A DNA stretch of 64,000 bases, from positions 43,381 through 107,380 of the forward strand of contig NZ_VCCH02000020.1 of the NCBI RefSeq assembly GCF_005938675.2. Direction: 5' to 3'. The stretch's first letter is position 1, and every line of letters begins with the position of its first letter. This document shows positions 9,485 through 18,378 of the stretch, in pieces. The translations under genes were made by a program, and so were the position numbers. Source of the DNA: Mycobacterium sp. KBS0706 (GTDB lineage Bacteria; Pseudomonadota; Alphaproteobacteria; DSM-16000; Inquilinaceae). The notes beneath the pieces were generated by a model. It was not told where the DNA came from and did no database searches. It was given only the letters and a program-made list of their open reading frames with translations.

Positions 9485-12400
9485 GCGCGATCCGCCCCGA
9501 TCCGACGGCGACGCAGCGCCGCGCCTCCGACCCCGGGCACTCCGTCTGGGTCGGCGCCTCGGCCGGCACCGGCAAGACCAAGGTGCTGACCGACCGGGTG
9601 CTGCGGCTGATGCTGGCCGGCACGCCGCCCGACCGCATCCTGTGCATCACCTTCACCCGCGCCGCCGCGGCCGAGATGGCGAACCGCATCGCCGCCACCC
9701 TGGCGCGCTGGGCCACCATGCCGGACGACAAGCTCCAGCTCGCCCTGGCCGACCTGGTGGGGGCGCCGCCCGCCACCAAGGTCCAGACCGAGGCGCGGCG
9801 GTTGTTCGCCCGGGTGCTGGACGTGCCCGGCGGGATGCGGATCCAGACCGTGCACAGCTTCTGCCAGTCGCTGCTGCGCCGTTTCCCGGTCGAGGCCGGG
9901 CTGCCGCCGCAATTCGAGCTGATCGACGACCGCAGCGCCGCCGAGATGCTGGAGCGGGTGCGCCGCCAGGTGCTGGAGGATGAAAGCCTGGGCTGGGCGG
10001 TCGACCGGGTGGCGGCGTCGGTCGGCGCCGACGAGTTCGGCGAGATCGTGCGCGCCCTGGTGGCCGAGCGCGGCCAGCTGACCCGCCTGCTGGACGAGCA
10101 TGGCGGGCTGGAGGCCCTGGTGGCGGAGATCCGCCGGGCACTCGAGCTGCCCGAGGGCGCCACCGCCGACAGCCTGCTGCGGGACGCCTGTGCCGATTCG
10201 GCGCTGAACTGCGATGCCGTGCGCGCCGCCGCCTATGCGCTTCTCGACAGCGACAAGAAAAGTGACCAGGACCGCGGCACCGCCATCGCCAACTGGCTGG
10301 AGGACCCGGACGGCCGGGCCGGCCGGTGGGCCGAATACCTCCGCGGCTTCCTGACCAAGGAAGGCACGATCTACAAGACGCTGGCCACCCGGTCCGTGGC
10401 CGCGGTCGCCGGCGTGCTGGAGGCACTGCAGGCGGAGGCGGAGCGGATCCTGGCGCTGACCGAGCGGCTGCGCGCCGCCGAGACTGCCGACGCCACCGCG
10501 GCGCTGCTGGCCCTGGGCGCGGCGCTGATCGAGCGCTACCGGGCCGACAAGGCGCGGCGCGCCCTGCTCGACTATGACGACCTGATCCTGCAGGCCGGCG
10601 ACCTGCTGGAGCGGCCCGGGAAATCGGCCTGGGTGCTGTTCAAGCTGGATGGCGGCATCGACCACGTGCTGATCGACGAGGCGCAGGACACCAGCCCGGA
10701 GCAGTGGCGGGTGGTCGAGGCCCTGACCGGGGAGTTCTTCGCCGGGCTCGGCGCCCGCGAGGATGTCGACCGCACCGTCTTCGTCGTCGGCGACGAGAAG
10801 CAGTCGATCTTCAGCTTCCAGGGCGCCGACCCGGCCGAGTTCGCCCGGGTGCACGGCCTGTTCGACCGTCGCAGCCGCGAGGCCGAGCGGCCCTTCCATA
10901 CCATCCCGCTGGAAACCTCGTTCCGCTCGGTCGCCGCGGTGCTGGAGCTGGTCGATGCCGTCTTCGCCCGCGACCCGGCGCTGGATGGGGTGGCGCCGGA
11001 GCCGCCGCGTCATTTCGTGTCGGAGGGCCGGCGGCTGCATGGCGGGCTGGTCGAGCTGTGGCCGCCCCTGGGCCCGAGCGAGAGCGACGAGCCGCCGGCC
11101 TGGGAGCCGCCGACCGAGCAGCGCGGCATCAGCGACCCCGGCGCAAGGCTGGCGAAGCTGATCGCGGCGCGGATCGCCGGCTGGCTGCGCGACGGCACGA
11201 TCCTCGAATCGAAGGGCCGGCCGATCCGGCCCGGCGATGTGCTGATCCTGGTGCGCACCCGCAACCGCTTCTTCGTCGAGCTGATGCGGGCCTTGAAGGC
11301 GGCCAATGTCCCGGTCGGCGGCATGGACCGGATGGTGCTGACCGAGCAGCTGGCGGTGATGGACCTGATGGCGCTGGCCCGCTTCCTGCTGCTGCCGGAG
11401 GACGATCTGTCCCTGGCCGAGCTGCTGAAGGGCCCGCTGGTCGGCTTCGACGACGACCGGCTGTTCGCCCTGGCCCATGGCCGGCGCGGCACGCTGTGGG
11501 GGGCGATGGCGGCATCGCCCGACCCGGCGGTGAAGCCGGCGCGGAGCTGGCTGTCGGAGATCCTGGACCGGGTCGACTTCCAGGCGCCGTTCGAGCTGTT
11601 CTCCGGCGTGCTGGCCCAGCCCTGCCCGGGCGATGTGATCTCCGGCCGCCGCGCCATGCTGGGCCGGCTGGGGCCCGAGGCGGAGGACCCGCTGGACGAA
11701 TTCCTGTCGCTGGCGCTGGGCTTCGAGCGGCAGTTGCCGCCGTCGCTGCAGCGCTTCCTGCACTGGCTGGAGACCGGCGAGACCGAGGTCAAGCGCGAGC
11801 AGGAGCAGGGCGGCGGTCAGGTGCGGATCATGACCGTGCACGGGTCGAAGGGCCTGCAGGCGCCAATCGTGATCCTGCCCGACCTGGTCGGCATGCCCAG
11901 TCGCAGCGCCCGGGCCGGGGAGAAGATCCTGTGGCCGGACGAGGCCTTGCCGGTGCCGCTGTGGGCGCCGCGCGCGGCCAGCCGGCCGCCCGCCTATCGC
12001 GAGGCGATGGAGCGCGCCGACCGCCGCCGCGCCCAGGAGTATCGCCGGCTGCTGTATGTCGCCCTGACTCGGGCCGAGGACCGGCTGTATCTGCTGGGCC
12101 ACTACGCCACCGAGCGCGGCAAGCCGGCCGATGGCTGCTGGTACCATCTGGTCCGCGACGGGCTGGCGACGCTGGCCGATGCCGCGACGGTATCGATCGA
12201 CGGCGTCGAGGGCGAAGGTTTGCGCCTGCACCGCCCGCAGGCCGACCGGCCTGCTGGTCCCGAAGCCGTCGCCCCGCTGGCCGGGGCCGAGGTGCCGGCG
12301 CCGGACTGGCTGCACCGGCCGCCGCCGCCGGAGCCGGACCCGACCCGGCCGCTGACCCCGTCGCGGCCCGAGGCCGAGCCGCCGGCCCGGTCGCCGCTGG

Positions 12401-12921
12401 AGGGCAGCGACCAGGGCCGGTTCCGCCGCGGTGCCCTGATCCATGCGCTGCTGCAGGCCCTGCCCGAGCTGCCGACGGGGGCGCGCGAGGCGGCGGCGCG
12501 GCGCTATTTGGCCCGGCCGCAGCATGGCCGCGACGAGGCCGAGCAGGCGGAGATCGTGGCCACGACCCTGGCGGTGCTGGACCAGCCGGGCTTCGAAGCG
12601 TTGTTCGGCCCTGGCAGCAGGGCCGAGGTGCCGGTGGTCGGCCTGGTCGAGGGCCGGGCCCTGTCCGGCCAGATCGACCGGCTGGTGGTGACTCCCGATT
12701 CGGTGCTGGTGGTCGACTACAAGACCAACCGGCCGCCGCCGGTCAGCATCGAGGCGGTGCCGCGCGCCTATCTGGTGCAGATGGCCGCCTATCGCGCCGC
12801 GCTGCGGCTGGTTTATCCAGGCCGGACAGTGCGCTGCGCGCTGTTGTGGACCGAGGGACCGAGGCTGATGGAACTCCCGCCCGCGACGCTGGACCGGCAT
12901 GCCCCCGGCGCATCGGCTTGA
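9481..12921 (+). CDS. addA: double-strand break repair helicase-nuclease AddA
   Basis: A 1146-residue UvrD-like SF1A helicase fused to a RecB-family nuclease. Walker A GASAGTGKT is at residues 25-33, motif Ia follows (ITFTRAAAAEM), Walker B is DEAQDTSPEQW near residue 400, and motifs III-VI are seen in GDEKQSIFSFQGADP, MTVHGSKGLQAP and YVALTRAEDRLYLL. The C-terminal nuclease motif VVDYKTN is near residue 1078. It forms the AddAB complex with the coupled upstream gene. A start at 9481 is required by the ATGA overlap with addB and by the N-terminal Walker motif. Confidence 0.95.
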   Translation: MSAIRPDPTATQRRASDPGHSVWVGASAGTGKTKVLTDRVLRLMLAGTPPDRILCITFTRAAAAEMANRIAATLARWATMPDDKLQLALADLVGAPPATKVQTEARRLFARVLDVPGGMRIQTVHSFCQSLLRRFPVEAGLPPQFELIDDRSAAEMLERVRRQVLEDESLGWAVDRVAASVGADEFGEIVRALVAERGQLTRLLDEHGGLEALVAEIRRALELPEGATADSLLRDACADSALNCDAVRAAAYALLDSDKKSDQDRGTAIANWLEDPDGRAGRWAEYLRGFLTKEGTIYKTLATRSVAAVAGVLEALQAEAERILALTERLRAAETADATAALLALGAALIERYRADKARRALLDYDDLILQAGDLLERPGKSAWVLFKLDGGIDHVLIDEAQDTSPEQWRVVEALTGEFFAGLGAREDVDRTVFVVGDEKQSIFSFQGADPAEFARVHGLFDRRSREAERPFHTIPLETSFRSVAAVLELVDAVFARDPALDGVAPEPPRHFVSEGRRLHGGLVELWPPLGPSESDEPPAWEPPTEQRGISDPGARLAKLIAARIAGWLRDGTILESKGRPIRPGDVLILVRTRNRFFVELMRALKAANVPVGGMDRMVLTEQLAVMDLMALARFLLLPEDDLSLAELLKGPLVGFDDDRLFALAHGRRGTLWGAMAASPDPAVKPARSWLSEILDRVDFQAPFELFSGVLAQPCPGDVISGRRAMLGRLGPEAEDPLDEFLSLALGFERQLPPSLQRFLHWLETGETEVKREQEQGGGQVRIMTVHGSKGLQAPIVILPDLVGMPSRSARAGEKILWPDEALPVPLWAPRAASRPPAYREAMERADRRRAQEYRRLLYVALTRAEDRLYLLGHYATERGKPADGCWYHLVRDGLATLADAATVSIDGVEGEGLRLHRPQADRPAGPEAVAPLAGAEVPAPDWLHRPPPPEPDPTRPLTPSRPEAEPPARSPLEGSDQGRFRRGALIHALLQALPELPTGAREAAARRYLARPQHGRDEAEQAEIVATTLAVLDQPGFEALFGPGSRAEVPVVGLVEGRALSGQIDRLVVTPDSVLVVDYKTNRPPPVSIEAVPRAYLVQMAAYRAALRLVYPGRTVRCALLWTEGPRLMELPPATLDRHAPGASA

Positions 12922-12947
12922 CCTTGTTCCGTTCTCGTCCCTACCCT
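12918..12947 (+). promoter_or_regulatory. possible trxA promoter
   Basis: TTGACC (12918-12923) and TACCCT (12942-12947) are separated by 18 bp and lie 50-79 bp upstream of trxA. The -35 overlaps the addA stop codon. The -10 is a poor match, so this is only a candidate for expression of trxA apart from addAB. Confidence 0.3.
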
Positions 12948-12996
12948 ATCTCCACGTGGTGAGGTGGCGTCCCCGCCCCTAAGGCAAGGAATTTCC

Positions 12997-13317
12997 ATGA
13001 GCACGAAGCCCGTCTCGGATACCAGCTTCGAAACCGACGTCCTGAAGGCCTCGGGTCCCGTCCTGGTGGACTTCTGGGCCGAATGGTGCGGCCCCTGCAA
13101 GATGATCGGCCCCTCGCTGGAGGAGATCTCCGCCGAGCTGGGCGGCAAGGTCAGCGTGGTCAAGCTGAACATCGACGAGAACCCGATGACGCCGCCGAAA
13201 TACGGCGTCCGCGGCATCCCGACCCTGATGCTGTTCAAGGACGGCCAGGTCGCCGCCACCAAGATCGGCGCGGTGCCGAAGAAGAGCCTGCAGGACTGGG
13301 TCGAGAGCAACCTCTGA
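12997..13317 (+). CDS. trxA: thioredoxin 1
   Basis: A 106-residue cytosolic dithiol-disulfide oxidoreductase with the canonical active site WCGPCK (Cys31, Cys34), the conserved Asp in VLVDFWAEW, and the cis-proline in RGIPTLMLF. Length is normal. AAGGA lies 6 nt upstream of the ATG. It sits 75 bp after addA and is closed by its own terminator. Confidence 0.97.
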   Translation: MSTKPVSDTSFETDVLKASGPVLVDFWAEWCGPCKMIGPSLEEISAELGGKVSVVKLNIDENPMTPPKYGVRGIPTLMLFKDGQVAATKIGAVPKKSLQDWVESNL

Positions 13318-13337
13318 TCCAGCTGCGATCGTGACGG

Positions 13338-13364
13338 AAAGCCCTGCTTCGGCGGGGCTTTTTC
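13338..13364 (+). terminator. rho-independent terminator of trxA
   Basis: A 10-bp stem (AAAGCCCTGC paired with GCGGGGCTTT, one T-G wobble) with a short loop is followed by a T-run, 20 bp after the trxA stop. The stop codon of the convergent LysR gene lies inside the T-run; read from the other strand the same hairpin can also serve that gene. Confidence 0.85.
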
Positions 13365-14247
13365 ATGGCGTTGCGGCCGGTGGCCGCTTGGCCCGGCGGC
13401 CTTCCGCCACCAGCCACAGGGCGAAGCGCTCCGCCGCGGGATGGCTTGCCAACGCGGGCCTGAGGCAGGTGAAGCGGGTCGCCAGGGGCCTGAAGCCCCA
13501 TGGCGCGATCAGCCGGCCGGTCTCGATGTCGGTCTGCGCGAAGGCCCAGGCGGTGACCGCGATCCCGAGGCCTGCCGCCGCCGCCTCGATCATGTAGGAA
13601 TTGTGCTCGAACGACCGCTCGGCCCGTGGCGGGGGCAGCTCGACGCCCGCATCCGCGGCCCATCGGGCCCAGCCACCCGCGAAGGTCTCGCTGTGCAGCC
13701 GCGGCAGGAACAGAGCCGCCTTACGGTCCGCCGCGCCTGACAGGGCGGAAGACAGCACCGGACCATAGGCGTGATCGAGGAAGGGCGTCGCCGTCATGCC
13801 GGGCGGCGCCGCGCCCCGGTGCAGCCGGATCGCCGCCTGGACGGCGCCGAAGCTTGCCGCCCCCCCATCCTCGAGGATCCGGACCTGGATTCCGGGATTG
13901 GCGTCGATGAAGCCGGCGAGGCGCGGGATCAGCCATTTCATGGCGAAGGTGCCCGGCGAGGAGACGACGAGCTCCTCCCCCGCCCCGGCCCCGGGCAGCC
14001 CCGCCGCGATCCGGTCGAACGCCGCGGCCAGACTGGCGGCGAGCTCGCGTCCCGCCGGCGTGAGGACCAGATCGTGCCGCGGCCCTGCCAGAAGCTTCGC
14101 GCCGAGCTGCTGTTCCAGCGCCTTGATCTGGCGGCTGACGGCGCCGTGGGTGACGCAGAGCTCGTCGGCCGCGCGCACCATCGAGCCGGCGCGAGCGAAG
14201 GCCTCGAAGGCCTGCAGGCCCTTCAGCGAAGGAAGCCGACGCCTCAT
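13363..14247 (-). CDS. LysR-family transcriptional regulator (GcvA-like)
   Basis: A 294-residue DNA-binding regulator. The N-terminal winged helix-turn-helix is clear (LKGLQAFEAFARAGSMVRAA then THGAVSRQIKALEQQLG, residues about 7-45), followed by a periplasmic-binding-like effector domain. The start MRRRLPSLKG at 14247 matches the GcvA subgroup. It is divergent from pyrF with a 96-bp gap, so it probably binds there, though LysR control of pyrF is not usual. The effector is unknown. Confidence 0.88.
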   Translation of the reverse strand: MRRRLPSLKGLQAFEAFARAGSMVRAADELCVTHGAVSRQIKALEQQLGAKLLAGPRHDLVLTPAGRELAASLAAAFDRIAAGLPGAGAGEELVVSSPGTFAMKWLIPRLAGFIDANPGIQVRILEDGGAASFGAVQAAIRLHRGAAPPGMTATPFLDHAYGPVLSSALSGAADRKAALFLPRLHSETFAGGWARWAADAGVELPPPRAERSFEHNSYMIEAAAAGLGIAVTAWAFAQTDIETGRLIAPWGFRPLATRFTCLRPALASHPAAERFALWLVAEGRRAKRPPAATP

Positions 14248-14343
14248 CCTGTGACTCCAGCTCACATCCCCGACCGGCTTAGTCGATTGCCCGGGAAAGG
14301 CCAAGGCCCGATCAAGCAAGGGTCATTCAACCGGAGTCATGCC

Positions 14344-15171
14344 ATGGCCAGTTTTGCCCAGCGCTTCGCCGATCTTTCCGCCAGCCGGTCGCCACTCTGC
14401 CTCGGCCTGGACCCGTCGGAGGAGCTGTTCCGGACCTGGGGGCTGGCCAATGACATCGCCGGCCTGCGCCGGTTCTGCCGGACGACGCTGGAGGCGGCGG
14501 GCGAACTGGTCGCCGTGATCAAGCCCCAGACCGGCTTCTTCGAGCGCTTCGGGGCCGCGGGCATGGCCGAGCTCGCCGCGACGGTCGCGCAGATCCAGGC
14601 CCAAGGGGCGCTGTGCCTGATCGACGCCAAGCGCGGCGACCTGGCCGGAACCATGGCGGGCTACGCGGCCGCGATGCTCGGGGCCGGATCCGGCTTCGGC
14701 GGCGACGCCGTGACCGTCAGCGCCTTTCTCGGGTTCGACGCGCTGCGTCCCGTGTTCGACCGCGCCGTGGCGACGGGGACGGGCGTGTTCGTCGTGGTGC
14801 AGCCCTCGAACCCGGAGGGCCGCGCGCTGCAGCAGGCCCGCCATCCCGACGGCCGCACCGTGTCGGAGGCCCTGGCCGACGAGATCAGCGCCTTCAACGC
14901 GGCCCGGGGACCCGGCGTCGGCGTGCTGGGTGCCGTGGTCGGCGCGACGACCGATCCGGCGGCCATCCTCGACCGCCTGCAGCAATCCCTGATCCTGGCG
15001 CCCGGGATCGGCCCGCAGGGCGCGGAGATGGCCGAGTTGGGGACGAAGTTTCGGTCCGCGCGCGGGCGGGTCCTGCCTGTGGTGTCCCGCGCCGTCCTCG
15101 GCCAGGGGCCGAGCTCCACGGCGCTGCGCGACTCGATCCTGCGCTACCGTGAGGCCGCCTGGCCGGCCTGA
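14344..15171 (+). CDS. pyrF: orotidine 5'-phosphate decarboxylase, type 2
   Basis: A 275-residue enzyme that converts OMP to UMP in the last step of pyrimidine synthesis. The catalytic motif DAKRGD is at residues 94-99 and the phosphate-binding segment near the C-terminus is ILAPGIGPQGAEM. The length and SPLCLGLDPSEEL at the N-terminus place it in the longer type 2 group common in actinobacteria and some proteobacteria, not the about 230-residue form usual for alphaproteobacteria. It is divergent from a LysR regulator. Confidence 0.92.
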   Translation: MASFAQRFADLSASRSPLCLGLDPSEELFRTWGLANDIAGLRRFCRTTLEAAGELVAVIKPQTGFFERFGAAGMAELAATVAQIQAQGALCLIDAKRGDLAGTMAGYAAAMLGAGSGFGGDAVTVSAFLGFDALRPVFDRAVATGTGVFVVVQPSNPEGRALQQARHPDGRTVSEALADEISAFNAARGPGVGVLGAVVGATTDPAAILDRLQQSLILAPGIGPQGAEMAELGTKFRSARGRVLPVVSRAVLGQGPSSTALRDSILRYREAAWPA

Positions 15172-15182
15172 ACGCGGCCCTG

Positions 15183-15680
15183 CTACTCCACCTTCTCGCC
15201 CGGATAGGCGCCCCAGAACGCCGCCCGGCGCATCCAGCCGCGATAGCCCTTGAGGTCGACATAGCACCAGTCGGCCTGCGCCCCGTCGCCCGGGCAGCGC
15301 AGCAGCGAGCCGATCACGCCGGGCTCGGCCTTCGCCATCAGGCCGGAGCCCTCGCTCGGCTCGTTGTAGATCGGCTGGTCCTCCTTGCCGGTGACCACCA
15401 GGCTGCGCCGGCGGGTCAGCAGGGCCTGGTGCACCCAGCCCTCGATCCCCTCCCAGTCGCGCACCCGGCGCCAGGTGTCGAACTCCGCGATCACCTCGAC
15501 CGGCAGGCCCTTCTTGCTGACCACCCATTCGACCGGATAGCGCTCGCCCGGCCCGGTGCGGAGATTGACCTCGTCCGACCGCAGCGACACGAATCGCGGC
15601 ACCGGCTGGCCGCTGCCGGCGGCTTGGGCAGCCAGCGGCACGGCCACGACGAGGAGGAGGGCGGCGAAGAGGCGGTGCAT
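15183..15680 (-). CDS. secreted SH3-domain protein
   Basis: A 165-residue protein with a signal peptide (MHRLFAALLLVVAVPLAAQA). It has a bacterial SH3 fold at about residues 30-90 (SLRSDEVNLRTGPGERYPVEW, WEGIEGWVHQALL) and a second SH3-like half after it (WCYVDLKGYRGWMRRAAFWG). Such proteins usually bind peptidoglycan or other envelope ligands. The start at 15680 is chosen because the signal peptide begins there; the 20 extra residues upstream are not signal-like. It converges with pyrF. Confidence 0.85.
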   Translation of the reverse strand: MHRLFAALLLVVAVPLAAQAAGSGQPVPRFVSLRSDEVNLRTGPGERYPVEWVVSKKGLPVEVIAEFDTWRRVRDWEGIEGWVHQALLTRRRSLVVTGKEDQPIYNEPSEGSGLMAKAEPGVIGSLLRCPGDGAQADWCYVDLKGYRGWMRRAAFWGAYPGEKVE

Positions 15681-15736
15681 GGGGCTCCGGCTGGCGGCGG
15701 TCGATGCCGACACAAGAATCCCGGTCGCCGCCGCCG

Positions 15737-16825
15737 TCAAGTGCGTCCGTAGCGGCGCATGATCTCCGGCAGGCGCTCGATCGGCAAGGCGTGGCTGACC
15801 CGGCCGTTGCGGCCGGCCGTGGTCTCGGCAGCGCAGAGCGAGTTCCAGATCGCCTCCTCCGTCGCCTCGACCACGGCCGCCATCAGCGGCTGCAGCGCGA
15901 AATCGGGCAGCATGCGCAGGTTCTCGAAGGGCAGTGCCCGGCTGGTGTCGGTGGCCTGCCCGAGATCGTTGCCGGTGGAGAAGGCGATGAACACGTCGCC
16001 GCTGCCCGGCCAGCCCAGGCCGCCGCAGCGGGCCAGGCCCAGGCCGGCCCGCTGGGCCAGCCGCTTCAGCTGGTGCGGGAACAGCGGCGCATCGGTGGCG
16101 ACCACGACCAGGATCGAGCCTTCGACCCGGCGCTGGGCGAAGCAGCTGGGCACGTCGGTGACCGGGATCTCGCGCCCGACCGGCACGCCGTCGAGCAGCA
16201 GCCGGTCGCGGTCGCCGTAATTGGTCTGCACCAGGATGCCGACGGTCCAGCTGTCGCCGCCCTGGGCGACGATGCGGGAGGCAGTGCCGGTGCCGGCCTT
16301 GAACTCATGCGCGTTGGTGCCGGTGCCGCCGCCGGCGCAGCCCTCGGCCACCGGGTCGGCGGTGGCGCGGCGCAGCGCCTCCAGCGCGTGGTGCGGCCGC
16401 ACCACGAAATGCTCGCTCTCGGACAGCCAGCCGTCATAGGTCTCGGACACCAGCGGCATCTTGAAGTCGGCACCAGTCGCCAGCGTCACCTCGGCGTCGA
16501 CCATGCCCTCATGCACGGCGCCGATCGAGAAGGTGCCGGTCAGGGACAGCGGACCGCAGAGCAGGCCGAACTCGTTGATCCAGGTCAGGCCGGTGACCTC
16601 GCTGTTGCCGTTCAGCACATGGCCGGCGGCGAACAGGTTGCGGCGCCAGATCTCGCCGTCCTGCGGCACGATCGCGGTGATGCCGGTGCGAATGACATGC
16701 GGCGCCTCCTCGACCAGGGTGACCTGGCCGACCAGCACGCCGGGAACATCGGTGATGCCGTTCTTCGGGCCGGGCGGCAGCGTACCGATCGACAGCCCCA
16801 GATCCCGCAGCCTCGCGCGCGCCAT
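15737..16825 (-). CDS. P1-family self-processing N-terminal-nucleophile hydrolase (DmpA-like)
   Basis: A 362-residue member of the S58 (DmpA/BapA) family of aminopeptidases that cleave themselves into two chains and hydrolyse D- or beta-aminoacyl peptides. The N-terminal signature GPKNGITDVPGVLVGQVT and the glycine-rich GCAGGGTGTNAHEFKAGTG are present. The probable cleavage site and nucleophile is the Ser in LGWPGSGDVFIAFS. No signal peptide is seen, so it is likely cytosolic. The start at 16825 has GAGGGTGGG directly upstream. A second, more distant family member lies at 29148-30167. Confidence 0.88.
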   Translation of the reverse strand: MARARLRDLGLSIGTLPPGPKNGITDVPGVLVGQVTLVEEAPHVIRTGITAIVPQDGEIWRRNLFAAGHVLNGNSEVTGLTWINEFGLLCGPLSLTGTFSIGAVHEGMVDAEVTLATGADFKMPLVSETYDGWLSESEHFVVRPHHALEALRRATADPVAEGCAGGGTGTNAHEFKAGTGTASRIVAQGGDSWTVGILVQTNYGDRDRLLLDGVPVGREIPVTDVPSCFAQRRVEGSILVVVATDAPLFPHQLKRLAQRAGLGLARCGGLGWPGSGDVFIAFSTGNDLGQATDTSRALPFENLRMLPDFALQPLMAAVVEATEEAIWNSLCAAETTAGRNGRVSHALPIERLPEIMRRYGRT

Positions 16826-17097
16826 CCCACCCTCGCCGTAACGCCGGAGTTTCGCCCCCATGCCTGGGTAGCAAGCCGGGCCGGGCCGATCTACGCCCCG
16901 ATTGGGGTGGATAGGCACAAGAAAATGGGCCGACCCGATGGCCGGCCCGAGTTGAACAGGGAGGTTCATGCACGATGCGGACGTGCATCCCTAGAACCCC
17001 TTGCCTGGGGGGAGGTTCCCACCCCCTTGAAAAATTTTGCCTGACGTGTCAGCGCCGTTGAAATTTGCCTATCCTGTAAGCGAGACAGGCCCCGGCG
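16826..17097. other. 272-bp intergenic stretch with hairpins
   Basis: I see no gene here. It holds two GC-rich palindromic segments (GGGCCGAC...GGCCGGCCC at about 16926-16949 and GGGGGGAGGTTCCCACCCCC at about 17008-17028) and TGCACG...CGTGCA at 16969-16987. None has a convincing T-run. The part near 17030-17075 is AT-richer. Confidence 0.4.
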
Positions 17098-18225
17098 TCA
17101 CCCGAGCGCGGCGTCGAACAGGGCCTCGTAATCCGCCCGCGACACCGACCGGGCGTTGCTGGCGGTGGAGTGGTCGACCACGGCGCCGGCGACCGCGCGG
17201 TCGCGATGCGCCTCGGTGACGCCCATCTCGCGCAGGCTCTTCGGCAGGCCGAGCCGTGCATTGAGATCCTCGATCGCGGCGGCGAGGTCGGCCTCCTCCG
17301 CCAGGCCCATGGCGCGGGCCAGCCGGGGATATTTCTCCGCCGCCGCCGGGGCGTTGAAGCGCAGCACCGCCGGCAGGATCACGGCGTTCAGCGTGCCGTG
17401 ATGCAGCACAGGGGCCGGAATGGCGCCCAGCGCATGCGACAGGCCGTGCACCGCGCCCAGCCCCTTCTGGAAGGTCAGCCCGCCCTCCAGCGCCGCCATC
17501 ATCATCTCGGCTCGCGCCTCGCGGTCGCTGCCGTCGGCCACCGCCCGCGGCAGGAAGCGCATGGCGCGTTCGGCGCCGTCCAGCGCGATGGCGTCGGCCG
17601 GCGGGTTGTGGCGCGGCGACAGGAAGGTCTCGATGCAATGGGTCAGCGCGTCCATGCCGGTCGCGGCGGTCAGCAGCGGCGGCAGGCCGAGCGTCAGCTC
17701 GGGGTCGCAGATGGCGCGGGCCGGGATCAGGTGTCCGCTGATCAGCGCCAGCTTGCGGCCGTCGCGCAGGGTGATCAGGGCGGCGCGGCCGACCTCGCTG
17801 CCGGTGCCGGCGGTGGTCGGCACGGCGATCAGCGGCGCCACCGGGCCGATGCGGCCGGCGCCGCCCTCGATCAGCGCGTATTCGGCCAGCTGCCCGGCAT
17901 GGGTGGCGCGCAGGCCCACCGCCTTGGCCAGGTCCATGGCCGAGCCACCGCCGAGTGCGAGCAGCCCGTCGCAGGCGGCGTGCTTGTAGGCCGCGAAGGC
18001 CTTGTCGACTGCGGCCTCGGTCGGGTTGCCCGGCGTCTCGGCGAACACCGCGTGCTCTGCCGGCAGCATGCGCCGCACCCGGTCGAGCAGCGGCAGCCGG
18101 GCGATGCCCTGGTCGGTGACCAGCAGCGGCTTGCGGATGCCGAGCTCGGCCAGCTCCTGCGGCAGCAGCTCGACCGCGCCCGACCCGAAGCGGGTGGTGG
18201 TCAGATAGGTGATGGTGTCGGCCAT
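17098..18225 (-). CDS. iron-containing alcohol dehydrogenase
   Basis: A 375-residue group III dehydrogenase that oxidises or reduces an alcohol/aldehyde pair with NAD(P). The nucleotide loop is GGGSAMDLAK (residues 92-101), PTTAGTGSE follows, and likely metal ligands are Asp192 and His196 (GMDALTHCIE), His260 and His276 (GAVHGLSHALGA, HHGTLNA). The substrate is not evident; 4-hydroxybutyrate- or lactaldehyde-type enzymes are possible. It is divergent from an M20-type amidohydrolase (153-bp gap). Confidence 0.9.
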   Translation of the reverse strand: MADTITYLTTTRFGSGAVELLPQELAELGIRKPLLVTDQGIARLPLLDRVRRMLPAEHAVFAETPGNPTEAAVDKAFAAYKHAACDGLLALGGGSAMDLAKAVGLRATHAGQLAEYALIEGGAGRIGPVAPLIAVPTTAGTGSEVGRAALITLRDGRKLALISGHLIPARAICDPELTLGLPPLLTAATGMDALTHCIETFLSPRHNPPADAIALDGAERAMRFLPRAVADGSDREARAEMMMAALEGGLTFQKGLGAVHGLSHALGAIPAPVLHHGTLNAVILPAVLRFNAPAAAEKYPRLARAMGLAEEADLAAAIEDLNARLGLPKSLREMGVTEAHRDRAVAGAVVDHSTASNARSVSRADYEALFDAALG

Positions 18226-18378
18226 CGGTGCGGTCCTTTTGCGGCGTCGGTGGAAAGCCTAGAGGATGCCGCCCGGCATCGGAAGCCGGCGCAAAGGCTT
18301 TGCGCGGCGGCGCGCGATACGCAAACCGATCGACCCCGGCCGGCGATATGCTGCCGCGGCAACGACCCGGGATCCGCC

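Noticed and set aside
17008..17040. GC-rich hairpin considered as terminator of the alcohol dehydrogenase gene
   Set aside because: The AT tract lies on the wrong side of the stem for a minus-strand terminator, and on the plus strand no gene ends there.
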